The notes beneath the pieces are model-generated. The model ran no database searches and was not told the DNA's origin. It saw only the letters and a list, made by a program, of their open reading frames with translations. Made by a program: the position numbers and the translations under genes. Source: Halalkalibacter oceani (GTDB lineage: Bacteria > Bacillota > Bacilli > Bacillales > Bacillaceae_D). Taken from it: 64,000 nt of DNA. The stretch lies in NCBI RefSeq assembly GCF_023715705.1, contig NZ_JAMBOS010000004.1, forward strand, positions 124,001 through 188,000. The letters run 5' to 3'. Shown here piece by piece: positions 1 to 8,456 of the stretch (position 1 is the first letter of the stretch; each line of letters begins with the position of its first letter).

Positions 1-2057
1 TATTTACATTCCTCGAACAGCGCCTGGCCGATTTGCATAATCGCCGCTCCATACAATTGCTGATGAACTTGAAACGGATTAATCGCCTTTCCGACATCAC
101 CGAGCGATACCATATTCAAAATGTCAATTTTGCCCGTCTCGCGGTCAACTTCGATTTCTACCGCAGTTCCACCGGCAAACCAGAAGATCGCCACATCATC
201 AGATTGACCGGTTTCCGGATCAGGGCTTTGATAGTGGCTTTCAAATACATAGCGCCCGATAATGCTTCCGGCAGGCATCTTAAATATTTTCTTAATCACT
301 TCGGTAATGGCCAGCTTTTTATCCGGCTCGTTGCGGACAAATATAGCTTCGTCCTTCAATTCCAACTCTTCTGAACCTACTTCGTAATATCCGCTCACGA
401 ACTCAAACAATTGACGTTTGACATCTTCCGCCGCTTTTTGAATCGCATTTCCCATATAAAAAGTTGAACGGCTCGCAGCGGTGATCGTATCGTATGGCGT
501 CACATCCGTATCCGGATGAACGACGCGCACCTTATCACTCGGAAGTCCGAGTACTTCTGCGGCAATTTGCCCGAGGATCGTATCAGAGCCTTGCCCCATA
601 TCAACCGTGCTGGAATAAACAGAGGCGCTTCCATCAGCAAACAATGTTACCACTGCTCCTGAAATCGATGGCGTAAGTACGGCCTTCAGTCCGATCGCCA
701 TCCCCCGGCCACGGATTCTTGGGTTTTGCTGATCTGGTTGCTTCGCTGTGCTACGGTACGTTTTCCAATCAAGCCGGTCATCAATTTTTTCTAAAATTTC
801 GCCGAAGCCAATCGAGTTCATAATTTGCCCGGTTGCGTGCTCTTTTCCTTCGATTAGCACTTGCGATTTGCGAAATTCGAGCGGATCCCAGCCCATCTTG
901 TCGGCGATAATATCCATCTGCGATTCATAGGCCCAGACTAATTGCGGGATGCCGAAGCCACGGAACGCCCCGGCCGGTGCGTTATTTGTATAAACGCAGT
1001 ACGAGTCGATCTGCACATGCGGGATGTCGTAGGGACCGGCTGCTGTGAAGCCTGATTTTTGCGTAATACGCGGGCCGATGTCAGCATAGGCGCCTGTATC
1101 CCAGGCAACGGTACATTTTCTGGCGACGATTTTGCCGTCATTCGTCACTCCCGTCTTCAACGTGAAAACCGTCGCATGCTTCGTTAGCGTAATAAACACT
1201 TCATCCATCGTCAGCGCCAGTTTAACCGGCTTTTTCACAATGAGCGCTAACACGGCCGTCAACGCTTCAATTTTCACATAGAGCTTCGTGCCAAACCCGC
1301 CACCTAAATAAGGGACACGGACTCTCACCTTACTTTCAGGAAGCTTCAATACATGAGAGACCTCACTTCTGACAAACGATGGACTTTGATTGGCTGTCCA
1401 AATGTTCATTCTCTCTTCGGCATCGAGATAGGCGAGTGCGACATGCTGCTCCATCGGTAGATGAACCGCCGCCGGTGTCGTAAACGTATCTTCAAAAATA
1501 TGATCTGCTTCTTCAAAGCCTTTCTCAATATCACCGTGTCTTAATTTATAATGAAGACAAATGTTACTTCCGCTTTTCGGCAACAGCGACTTTAAATCTG
1601 CAAAGCTTCCGGCCGGCCGGATCGTGTCATGAACAATGGGCGCGTCTTCCTTCATCGCATCCAATACTTGAAATACCGGCTCGAATTCCTCATATTCCAC
1701 TTCAATGTAGTTAACTGCCTTTGCCGCTATTTCAACCGACTCGGCGATAACGGCTGCGACCGGATCTCCGACGTAACGAACTTTGTCAATCGCAATGACA
1801 GGCTGATCGCGAAAAGCCGGACCGTAGTAATAGTTAATATCGAGCTTTTGCAAATCTTCTCCGGTGACGACTTTAATAACGCCTTCGATTTCTTCCGCGG
1901 CTCGTTTATCGATGTTTTTAATTTTCCCATGCGGAATTGTGCTCCGTAACAGCTTGACGTGAAGCATTTCCGGCATCGTCATGTTCATGACATAGTCAAC
2001 CTTGCCCGTCACCTTCGCCTTTGCTTCGACTCGACGAATTGATTTTCCTAACGCCAC
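1..2057 (-). CDS. Molybdopterin-binding subunit of a xanthine dehydrogenase/CoxL-family hydroxylase (3' end off window)
   Basis: Large Mo-cofactor subunit of a molybdenum hydroxylase, expected to hydroxylate an N-heterocycle, aldehyde or aromatic substrate together with FAD and 2Fe-2S subunits. Reading the minus strand from a GTG at 2057 (RBS GGAGTG) gives an open frame of about 685 residues to the window edge, starting MALGKSIRRVEAKAKVTGK. Visible family motifs are GGGFGTK, the Mo-site loop GAFRGFGIPQ, and VDMGQGSD. The AFRGFG loop is the xanthine-dehydrogenase type; the CO-dehydrogenase loop with its catalytic Cys (VAYRCSFR) is absent, so this is not a CO dehydrogenase. The C-terminal part with the catalytic Glu lies outside the window. 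The start is 14 nt after the stop of the FAD-subunit gene, in one operon. No 2Fe-2S subunit is visible; it may lie further left. Confidence 0.9.
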   Translation of the reverse strand, partial: MALGKSIRRVEAKAKVTGKVDYVMNMTMPEMLHVKLLRSTIPHGKIKNIDKRAAEEIEGVIKVVTGEDLQKLDINYYYGPAFRDQPVIAIDKVRYVGDPVAAVIAESVEIAAKAVNYIEVEYEEFEPVFQVLDAMKEDAPIVHDTIRPAGSFADLKSLLPKSGSNICLHYKLRHGDIEKGFEEADHIFEDTFTTPAAVHLPMEQHVALAYLDAEERMNIWTANQSPSFVRSEVSHVLKLPESKVRVRVPYLGGGFGTKLYVKIEALTAVLALIVKKPVKLALTMDEVFITLTKHATVFTLKTGVTNDGKIVARKCTVAWDTGAYADIGPRITQKSGFTAAGPYDIPHVQIDSYCVYTNNAPAGAFRGFGIPQLVWAYESQMDIIADKMGWDPLEFRKSQVLIEGKEHATGQIMNSIGFGEILEKIDDRLDWKTYRSTAKQPDQQNPRIRGRGMAIGLKAVLTPSISGAVVTLFADGSASVYSSTVDMGQGSDTILGQIAAEVLGLPSDKVRVVHPDTDVTPYDTITAASRSTFYMGNAIQKAAEDVKRQLFEFVSGYYEVGSEELELKDEAIFVRNEPDKKLAITEVIKKIFKMPAGSIIGRYVFESHYQSPDPETGQSDDVAIFWFAGGTAVEIEVDRETGKIDILNMVSLGDVGKAINPFQVHQQLYGAAIMQIGQALFEECK

Positions 2058-2071
2058 ACCTATCACTCCTT

Positions 2072-2935
2072 TTAGCTTTCAGTCTTTAGCTGCTCTAGCG
2101 CCCGTTTTATATGAACTTTAATCATCTCTTTTTTGTACCAGACCGAGCCTCTTAAATCTTCTAACGGTTCTACCACTTCGTACGCTTTTAGTGCAGCTTC
2201 CATGATGGTTTCTTCATTTAACGATTTGTTTCGTACACATTGCTCGACTTCAGGCAATTGGGTCGGTTTATCCGTTGCGGCGCTGATCACGATCCGGACA
2301 TCGGCGACAATCCCTTCGATCGTCTTCAGGAAAACCGCAACCCCTACCGTCGGCCAGTCGTCATTTGATAACGTCGTATATTTGAAATACGTGCCGCGCA
2401 GTCCGGCGATTTTTTTCGGAATGAGCACTTCGGTTAACATTTCATCAGGCTCGATGGCAGTCTCATAATAGCCTTGAAAAAAATCATCCAGCTCCAGCCA
2501 TCTGTCCCCCTTGCTGCTTTCAACCTTAATTTTTGCGCCGAGAGCCATGAGAATCGGTGGCAAATCCAAATGTGCATCCCCATGCGCCAAATTCCCGCCG
2601 AGGCTGGCGACATACCGAATCCGCGGGTTGGCGACATGGGTTAACGCTTCGGCAATGACTGGCTGTTCCGCTTTCACAAGAGGATCGATTTCGATTTCCC
2701 GCAATGTTGTCATACTGCCGATGCGGATGTTCTGCTCCTCATCGTGTCGAATATAGCTCAATTCGTTTTTGACCTTTTTTAAGCTGACCATCTTTTTCGG
2801 GTCGAACATTCCCTGCTTCATAATGAGCGACAGAGCGGTTCCTCCACTTACAACCCTGATTTCCGGGTCTCCCTGGGCCAGAATCTCTTTAACATCTTGT
2901 AACGTATCAGGTTCCATCCATACTGTTTCTTCCAT
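2072..2935 (-). CDS. FAD-binding subunit of molybdenum hydroxylase (CoxM/XdhB family)
   Basis: Medium subunit that would pass electrons from the Fe-S subunit to an acceptor through FAD. The 287-residue length is normal for CoxM/HcrB-type proteins. The N-terminal part has VSGGTALSLIMKQG, which corresponds to the FAD-binding AGGTxL region, and residues near 105-118 read ASLGGNLAHGDAHLD, the second FAD-binding motif (GGNLA.GDP-like, with AHLD instead of PASD). It lies between the CoxG-like gene (17 nt) and the Mo subunit (14 nt), a normal order for such clusters. The substrate cannot be told from this subunit. Confidence 0.9.
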   Translation of the reverse strand: MEETVWMEPDTLQDVKEILAQGDPEIRVVSGGTALSLIMKQGMFDPKKMVSLKKVKNELSYIRHDEEQNIRIGSMTTLREIEIDPLVKAEQPVIAEALTHVANPRIRYVASLGGNLAHGDAHLDLPPILMALGAKIKVESSKGDRWLELDDFFQGYYETAIEPDEMLTEVLIPKKIAGLRGTYFKYTTLSNDDWPTVGVAVFLKTIEGIVADVRIVISAATDKPTQLPEVEQCVRNKSLNEETIMEAALKAYEVVEPLEDLRGSVWYKKEMIKVHIKRALEQLKTES

Positions 2936-2952
2936 TTCATCTCCTCCTCTCT

Positions 2953-3414
2953 TTACCGTTTTACCGTGTTCTCCTCAAGAGCTTCTCTAATATTGGCCGC
3001 AAATTCCGCTCCCATCTCTGTTGCCTTTGAACGAAAAGCAGACTGACCGATTGAGCCCAGCTTCCCGGCCAAACTTAAATCCATAAAATATTGAACATCC
3101 GTCGATCCTTCCTCAACTTCGACCAAATCCAATTTCGCTTGTACTTTCAATTGACCGACTAATGAAAATGGCTTTCCTACAATCTCTGATTGCAGCTGAT
3201 TCGGCGGATCCAAATCTGTGATACGGACATTGAGATTGAACTTTAACTTCATAAAGGCGATCTGCACTTTGGCAACAGCCTGGTAAACACCATCTTCCAC
3301 TTCATCGACTTCTTCGCAGCCCGGCAGGCAGCGTGCTAATTGTTCTGTATCCATTAAAAATGTCCACACATCCTGTTTTTTTGCCTGTACGTTAAACTGA
3401 TCTTCAATAATCAT
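2953..3414 (-). CDS. CoxG-family SRPBCC protein
   Basis: A 153-residue START/SRPBCC-fold protein of the CoxG family, encoded beside molybdenum hydroxylases and thought to help anchor or mature them. Features seen are the start FNVQAKKQDVWTFLMDTEQL, the LPGCEEV motif near residue 36 and a terminal helix (FAANIREALEEN). It overlaps the upstream cyclase gene by 4 nt, which suggests translational coupling. There is no signal peptide. Its exact role is not established; the family call rests on the LPGCE motif, the length and the position. Confidence 0.85.
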   Translation of the reverse strand: MIIEDQFNVQAKKQDVWTFLMDTEQLARCLPGCEEVDEVEDGVYQAVAKVQIAFMKLKFNLNVRITDLDPPNQLQSEIVGKPFSLVGQLKVQAKLDLVEVEEGSTDVQYFMDLSLAGKLGSIGQSAFRSKATEMGAEFAANIREALEENTVKR

Positions 3415-4133
3415 CGTAGGCCTCCCTCTACTATCTCAGCATTTAAAATCGCTGCCGCTCTCGTTAATCCGGCTGTTCCCTTTTTAATTTTCAATGGGAA
3501 TCCAATGTAAAGGAATCGCTTGCCGGCAACCTCGCGCAAATCTCCGAGATTTTCCGTGTTTAATAGATTCCGCTCTGCGCAAACAGTATGAGCGGGCTTC
3601 CATTCCTCTCCTTTATGAGGGCTGACGTCAATGCTGACGGCGTCAATTCCGATATGCTGCACCCCTTGATCGGCGAGCCATTCTGTTGCTTCGCGGTTCA
3701 AACCTGGATTCTGCTTGTTGTAGACCGGCTTTGGAAAATGCCGTTCATACGTGCCTGTGTACAATAAGACGACTTTACTCCCTGTCAGATCCAAATGCGC
3801 TTGTTCACATGCCTTAATCAAATGATCCTTTGTAATGAAATCTGAATCAGGTACAGCGGAGACGTCTAAGCAGACCGCAGGCCCGGCAAACCGTTCCAAT
3901 TCGATCTCCTCAATCGATTTCGCATCCGGGTTGCCGTCCATGTGAATAAAAGAGTCGGTATGAGTTCCGGCGTGCTCTGACATTAAAATGGTATTAACGG
4001 CAAACGACCGTTTCCCCCCGCCGATTTCCTTCAGCTCGGTCATCGGAAAGACAACAGTCGGCTGATGACCGGGATAGACCGGCTGTCCTTTGAAAATTTC
4101 CTGTGAAAGATCAATGATTTTCAATTTGCTCAC
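3411..4133 (-). CDS. Cyclase-family metal-dependent hydrolase (kynurenine formamidase-like)
   Basis: A 240-residue member of the cyclase superfamily (Pfam Cyclase), which includes arylformamidases and ring-opening amide or lactone hydrolases. The metal-binding signature HAGTHTDSFIHM (HxGTHxDxxxH) is near residues 54-65, and the N-terminus IIDLSQEIFKGQPVYPG is typical. It begins 8 nt after the orphan TctC gene and overlaps the CoxG-like gene by 4 nt. Beside a molybdenum hydroxylase it could hydrolyse a ring-opened amide or a formyl-amide from an N-heterocycle; that is inference. Confidence 0.88.
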   Translation of the reverse strand: MSKLKIIDLSQEIFKGQPVYPGHQPTVVFPMTELKEIGGGKRSFAVNTILMSEHAGTHTDSFIHMDGNPDAKSIEEIELERFAGPAVCLDVSAVPDSDFITKDHLIKACEQAHLDLTGSKVVLLYTGTYERHFPKPVYNKQNPGLNREATEWLADQGVQHIGIDAVSIDVSPHKGEEWKPAHTVCAERNLLNTENLGDLREVAGKRFLYIGFPLKIKKGTAGLTRAAAILNAEIVEGGLR

Positions 4134-4141
4134 CTCTTTTT

Positions 4142-5170
4142 TTAATCAACTTCAAACATATCCTGCAATTCCGCGATCCGGTTATGAATATATTCAATGT
4201 TCTCCCCGAATTCCTCGGCATTCCGCGTGCTGACAATAAACCCTGAATTGGTCCCCATTTCAATGAAGGACTCTTCTTCAACCGCCTTTGTAAAAGCGCT
4301 TTCAAGAATTTCGATTATGTCAGCCGGCGTTCCTGGAGGAGCAAAAAAGCCGTAAACAATTTCAAAATAGGCGTCCTCATAGCCTAGCTCAACCATTGTC
4401 GGGACATCAGGATAAACTTCAGAACGCTGCTCGCCGAGATAGCCGATAATCCGGACTTGATTATCTCTTACCAAAGCTTCGGCCCCGGCTTCACTAATAA
4501 GTCCAAAATCAACATGTCCTCCAGCGACCTGCGTCGATGCCCCGGCGTCGCCTTCAAACGGGATATATTGATGCTCAAGACCGCTTTCACGTAAAAGAAT
4601 ACTGGCGAGCGTTGAGTTCGTTGCCGCCCCTGTTCCTGCAGCGGTAAGTGCCTTTCCCTTCGAAGCGTTAAATAAATCTTCCATCGTTTCAATTTCTGAA
4701 TCAGACGGAACGGCGACAACGGTGGAATTATTACCGAAGATTTGGTAAACAGGTTCAAATTCCAGCACTTTAAAATCATCGTTATTAACGAGCTCACCAA
4801 TCGACATTGACGGCATCGGACTTGTTAAAATCGTGTAGCCATCGGGTTCTTCGCCAAATACTTGCGCTCTCGCAATACTCCCCCCAGCGCTTTCAACATT
4901 ACGAATGACGACAGGTACCCCCAAATGCTCAGACAATTGCTGGGAAATCGAACGCGCGACGAGGTCATTACTGCCTCCAGCTGCATTAGGGACGATAATC
5001 TCAATTTCATGCTCTGGATAATGACTGTCTGCTGCTGCGGCTTGATCACCTGATCCTTCCTGCTGTCCACTTCCTTCACTTTCGGCATTTTCTGTGTTGG
5101 ACCCACAGGCTGCAACCACTAAAAGCATCAATATGGCTATGATGACGAGCAGTCCTTTTTTTACGTTCAT
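4142..5170 (-). CDS. Tripartite tricarboxylate transporter substrate-binding lipoprotein (TctC/Bug family), orphan copy
   Basis: Extracytoplasmic binding protein of about 342 residues. The signal peptide ends in a lipobox (LLVVAAC) near residue 22, followed by a low-complexity acidic linker and the TctC domain starting HYPEHEIEIIVPNAAGG. The start is set at the ATG at 5170, which has GGAGG 7 nt upstream; an in-frame TTG lies 6 nt earlier. No TctA or TctB is encoded next to it, so it probably feeds the TctAB pair at 8.4-10.4 kb. It resembles the second TctC at 10.5 kb throughout (shared GGSNDL, ATNS/TALxSI and HQYIP segments), which suggests duplication with specialised ligands. Confidence 0.92.
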   Translation of the reverse strand: MNVKKGLLVIIAILMLLVVAACGSNTENAESEGSGQQEGSGDQAAAADSHYPEHEIEIIVPNAAGGSNDLVARSISQQLSEHLGVPVVIRNVESAGGSIARAQVFGEEPDGYTILTSPMPSMSIGELVNNDDFKVLEFEPVYQIFGNNSTVVAVPSDSEIETMEDLFNASKGKALTAAGTGAATNSTLASILLRESGLEHQYIPFEGDAGASTQVAGGHVDFGLISEAGAEALVRDNQVRIIGYLGEQRSEVYPDVPTMVELGYEDAYFEIVYGFFAPPGTPADIIEILESAFTKAVEEESFIEMGTNSGFIVSTRNAEEFGENIEYIHNRIAELQDMFEVD

Positions 5171-5270
5171 TACCAACCCTCCGTTTCTTTCACTTTGTGT
5201 GTTGATTTCCTCTCGTTTTTCCTATCCTCCTCTCTACACCTAGTTGTATTAAGTAACTTATTTTTAAGAG

Positions 5271-5283
5271 GAAACTTTGTTTC
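5271..5283. promoter_or_regulatory. Putative IclR-type operator palindrome GAAACTTTGTTTC
   Basis: A dyad with 5-bp arms (GAAAC/GTTTC) about the centre TTT, roughly 100 nt upstream of the orphan tctC start. Its complementary strand, GAAACAAAGTTTC, matches 12 of 13 bases of GAAACAAAGTGTC at 12274-12286 upstream of ubiX. The neighbouring IclR regulator is the obvious candidate to bind it; that is inference. Confidence 0.45.
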
Positions 5284-5504
5284 TTATTTGATTATAGTAT
5301 GATCCGTTTTAACAATCAATGAAAAAATCAAAATTATTTAACAATTTTATATAAGAAAAACGCCTGAGTCGTTTTTCTTTGAAGCGGCGTGCAGTGCCGT
5401 TACAATTAGGGATGCTTTCAGCCACCCTCGAATAACTTTAAAAGGTGAGGAAGGCAAGACAAAACAAAGGTTACCAGCTCGTGACTGTCCAGCACATTGC
5501 TTAA

Positions 5505-5543
5505 GGCCGGGCAAAAGGTTGTTTTTAACCTTTTGGCCCGGCC
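5505..5543 (-). terminator. Long GC-rich hairpin downstream of the IclR gene
   Basis: Arms GGCCGGGCAAAAGGTT and AACCTTTTGGCCCGGCC pair over 16 bp with one bulged base and a 6-nt loop. It begins 14 nt after the stop of the IclR gene. There is no strong T-run on the minus strand, so it may act as an RNA-stabilising end rather than a classic intrinsic terminator. Confidence 0.6.
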
Positions 5544-5556
5544 CCATCACCCAGCT

Positions 5557-6330
5557 TTATTCAATTGTCGGCAGCTGATCCTTCAATGGTCCAATCGAGT
5601 CGTTGCATGTTTGAACAATTTGCTTTATTTTTTGTTCAGGCATTCTGACAGTCGGAGCCGTAATGACAATACTGGCCATTAATTGCCGTTCCTTGGCGTT
5701 GGAGTAAACTGGGACCGCCACTCCTGTAATTCCCTGGTTAAACTCTTCGAGTGAGACTGCATAATCAAGGTGCTTTATTTTTTCCAGCTCCTTCAACAAT
5801 TCGTTCAGATCCGTAATTGTATTCTCTGTATAACGCGACATTCCATGCTGGCTGACAAGCCTGATAATCTCCTCCTGCGGCAAAGTCGACAACCACATCT
5901 TCCCCGCGGCCGAGCAGTGAAGAGGCGCTTCCTTCCCCAGCATATCAGCGACCTTCAGCTGATTGTCCCCTTCAATTTTTTGCACAAAATAGACTTTCTC
6001 CTGACTTACGACAGACAGCTGCACAAGCTCCTTCACTTCTGCTGATATCGTTCTTAAGGCCGGGAGAAATATTCCATCTACCCCCAAAGCGTTAAAATGC
6101 TTCAATGACAGTCCGATAAAATCATAGGATAAACGGTAAAATCTCGTGTCAGGGTCCTGCTCGACATAATTGTTATCCTTTAAGGTTTTCAAAATTCGTG
6201 AAACGATGCTTTTGGATATTCCTGTTTCTTCGACGAGCTTGGAGACGCTCAATCCATTCACTTTCCCGACAAGTGTTTTAATAATAACAAACGTGCGCTC
6301 TACTGCAGCTAAAGAACTGTATTCGGCCAT
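5557..6330 (-). CDS. IclR-family transcriptional regulator
   Basis: A 257-residue one-component regulator. The N-terminal winged helix (about residues 8-70) includes LVEETGISKSIVSRILKTL and NNYVEQDPDTRFYRLS. The C-terminal effector domain includes LHCSAAGKMWLS and an AVSLEEFNQGITGVAVPV segment that matches the IclR ligand-pocket region. The start ATG has GGAGG 12 nt upstream. It stands between the UbiX/TTT/UbiD unit and the TctC/molybdenum-hydroxylase unit and probably controls both through the GAAAC/GTTTC palindrome; a half-site AGGAAACT lies just ahead of its own RBS. Effectors of this family are often aromatic acids or sugar-acid derivatives. Confidence 0.93.
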   Translation of the reverse strand: MAEYSSLAAVERTFVIIKTLVGKVNGLSVSKLVEETGISKSIVSRILKTLKDNNYVEQDPDTRFYRLSYDFIGLSLKHFNALGVDGIFLPALRTISAEVKELVQLSVVSQEKVYFVQKIEGDNQLKVADMLGKEAPLHCSAAGKMWLSTLPQEEIIRLVSQHGMSRYTENTITDLNELLKELEKIKHLDYAVSLEEFNQGITGVAVPVYSNAKERQLMASIVITAPTVRMPEQKIKQIVQTCNDSIGPLKDQLPTIE

Positions 6331-6392
6331 CGACTTGTATTACCTCCTAGTTTCCTACTTTTTCTATTGGTTAAGTAAGGTATATAATAACA

Positions 6393-6695
6393 CTATTTTT
6401 TTTCAAATGCCCACATATTAATTTTATTCTTCCCTCCCAATATATAAGAATTAAACGCTTTCCAGAAATCTATCCTTTCTTCTTCTCGTATTCTTTTCAT
6501 TTTTTCATATGCTTGCATATTTGGCAGCATAAATTGTTCGACAAAAAGACCAGGCTGATCTACGCCCTCGTAAATAATCACTTCCCGGCCTCCTAAAGCT
6601 TCGATTTGCTCCTTTAATTCATCTAGTGCCTCCAGCACGTTTTGCTTCTTCCCTTCCTCCGCTTTATACTCTGTTAACACCGTTATCCTTTTCAT
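6393..6695 (-). CDS. Small hypothetical protein, possible dimeric alpha/beta-barrel domain
   Basis: A 100-residue soluble protein. An N-terminal beta strand (KRITVLTEYKAEEG) followed by a helix with regular charge (KKQNVLEALDELKEQIEAL) and a second strand/helix pair ending in MWAFEKK resembles the ferredoxin-like fold of antibiotic-biosynthesis monooxygenase or NIPSNAP-type proteins, but I see no diagnostic motif. It is the last gene of the ubiX-tct-ubiD unit (about 120 nt after ubiD, behind a hairpin) and 62 nt before the IclR gene. Function unknown; the fold is a guess. Confidence 0.6.
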   Translation of the reverse strand: MKRITVLTEYKAEEGKKQNVLEALDELKEQIEALGGREVIIYEGVDQPGLFVEQFMLPNMQAYEKMKRIREEERIDFWKAFNSYILGGKNKINMWAFEKK

Positions 6696-6767
6696 CCCTC
6701 TTCCTCCTTTTATGATAAATAATGCAAGCTTTTATAAATAGACAATACAATATGTATAAGCATAAAT

Positions 6768-6797
6768 ACAACTGAGTCCGGCAAGAGACTCAGTTGT
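6768..6797. terminator. Hairpin after ubiD
   Basis: Perfect 11-bp arms ACAACTGAGTC and GACTCAGTTGT with an 8-nt loop, 19 nt after the ubiD stop. There is no long T-run on the minus strand, so it may only partly terminate before the 100-residue gene. Confidence 0.5.
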
Positions 6798-6815
6798 GAT
6801 CGCTTTCTATCAATT

Positions 6816-8456
6816 TTATTCCTGCTCATCCTTATACCATTTCGTATCCTTGTTGATCCATTCCGGACCAACCCGCTGATTCACCTGCTCGGCTCCTGTT
6901 TGGAAATATTCTCCTCTGACCGCCCGTTCCGCCATCTTTTCATTAAATTCATCCCAATCCCCCATCGAGAAGCCATACCATGGCCATTCCGGACGCAGCG
7001 TTGGCAGTTCCAGCTCCTCCCAAATCTCTTTCGCTCTTTCCATATATTCTTTCTTCGGCAAAGATAACGGTGGCAAATCTTCTTTTTTCGTCGCATTCAT
7101 CAGCATCGCACCGTCCGTTGCCTCATCACCCCGTTTGGCTCCGGACGTCCTCGGTCCGTGTCCCGGCTCTCTTCCGTGCAAAATTTGGACGTCCTTTGTC
7201 GGATTCATCCGATAGCACATTGACCAGAAAATCGCATCACTATTCTCGGGGTTAATATCATCACTGACAGCGATGACAAGCTTGCCGACAGCCGGCTGAA
7301 AGGACGCGGCTCCCGTTAACGCCCGCCAAACATCCGTATCGGTCGGATCGCTCATTTGAATAACGACAAGCTTACGCAGATTCGTCAGCGGCTCATGCAT
7401 CACGACACGTTTTACACTGGAAATGCGCAATGTGTTTTTCAAATGATCAAGAAAAACCGGCTCAAACGCCACCTTTTTAATTAAGCTGCTTTCACTCGGC
7501 GTTACCTGGCTAATAATCGAGACAAAATTAGCCTTTTTCTTGCGCGTAATCGCCGTCACATTCATATATGGGTTAAATTCCTGTAAATTGACATGGCCAT
7601 GGGATTCACCAAATGGCCCTTCCGGCTCAAGCGAGTCTGTCGGCACATACCCTTCTATGACGATTTCCGCATCAGCCGGTACAAGCAGGTCTACCGTTTT
7701 TGCTTTTACGACTCTGAGCGGTTCGCCCAATAACGCCCCCGCGACGGAAAATTCATCCGTATTATATGGCAACTTTTGCACAGAACAGTAGGACACGGCC
7801 GGGGGTCCACCGATAACTAAAGCGGCGGGCATCGGTTTGCCCATCTTCTTATATTTCAGCCAATGCTGATAGATTCCTTGCCCCATCTCAATTGACGGAT
7901 TCATGCCGACCCGCTTTGAGCCTTTTATTTGAGCCCGGTATGTTCCCATATTTTGAATCCCGTTCTCCGGATCGACTGAAATATATTGTGAGCATGTCGT
8001 GTATGGCGCATTATCAAAGCCCGGCGTCGAAATCGGCACCGGAATATGCTCAAGACCCTGACCGTCGACATCTAACTCATCCTCGCTATAGACGACCTCC
8101 TGGCAGGCCGCCTCTTCCACTACGACCGGAGCGATCGGATTGGCCCGCGCCTCCGCCCATTTCTTGCCGATATCTTCGACTTCCACCCCCATTCCGATGC
8201 TGTACACTTCACGGTTAACCGATAATCCACCAACGACGACCGGCATTTCATATTTACGCCCATTGCTGTCTGTCACATTATGAAACACGAATACTTTTCT
8301 TTCACTCTCCGGAATTCCGCCTCTAAATTGCCAGCGCACTAATGGATGCAATTCCGTATCTTTGTTAATTTCTTTATAAATATGTCGAACGAGACCCTTC
8401 TCTTCTAACTTTTCCAAATGTGTTTGAAAACTAGGATAAAGTTTGGTTGTTGTCAT
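6816..8456 (-). CDS. UbiD-family prenylated-FMN-dependent decarboxylase
   Basis: Decarboxylates (or carboxylates) an aromatic, heteroaromatic or alpha,beta-unsaturated acid with prFMN supplied by UbiX. The protein of about 546 residues has the family's three catalytic residues: Arg about 174 (GTYRAQIKG), Glu about 279 and Glu about 284 (EPEGPFGESHG), close to R173/E277/E282 of fungal Fdc1. The start is placed at the ATG at 8456 because GGAG lies 7 nt upstream; the ATG at 8462 is only 1 nt from that RBS. The gene overlaps tctA by 26 nt, so uptake and decarboxylation are translationally linked. The substrate is unknown; furan-, pyridine- or benzene-dicarboxylates are possible given the transporter type. 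Confidence 0.95.
   Translation of the reverse strand: MTTTKLYPSFQTHLEKLEEKGLVRHIYKEINKDTELHPLVRWQFRGGIPESERKVFVFHNVTDSNGRKYEMPVVVGGLSVNREVYSIGMGVEVEDIGKKWAEARANPIAPVVVEEAACQEVVYSEDELDVDGQGLEHIPVPISTPGFDNAPYTTCSQYISVDPENGIQNMGTYRAQIKGSKRVGMNPSIEMGQGIYQHWLKYKKMGKPMPAALVIGGPPAVSYCSVQKLPYNTDEFSVAGALLGEPLRVVKAKTVDLLVPADAEIVIEGYVPTDSLEPEGPFGESHGHVNLQEFNPYMNVTAITRKKKANFVSIISQVTPSESSLIKKVAFEPVFLDHLKNTLRISSVKRVVMHEPLTNLRKLVVIQMSDPTDTDVWRALTGAASFQPAVGKLVIAVSDDINPENSDAIFWSMCYRMNPTKDVQILHGREPGHGPRTSGAKRGDEATDGAMLMNATKKEDLPPLSLPKKEYMERAKEIWEELELPTLRPEWPWYGFSMGDWDEFNEKMAERAVRGEYFQTGAEQVNQRVGPEWINKDTKWYKDEQE

Larger units (their letters stand above)
5177..5556. other. Intergenic region between orphan tctC and the IclR gene
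   Basis: No coding sequence is supported here. It holds the palindrome GAAACTTTGTTTC at 5271-5283 and the hairpin at 5505-5543. The stretch 5240-5345 is AT-rich and is the likely promoter region of the minus-strand tctC unit. A short open frame at 5347-5550 looks spurious because it runs through the hairpin and has no recognisable RBS. Confidence 0.6.

Noticed and set aside
1-2057. Annotation of the left-edge genes as aerobic CO dehydrogenase
   Set aside because: The Mo-site loop is AFRGFG, not the Cys-containing CoxL loop.
5347-5550. Small minus-strand open frame
   Set aside because: It runs through a perfect hairpin behind the IclR gene, has no RBS and no recognisable protein features.
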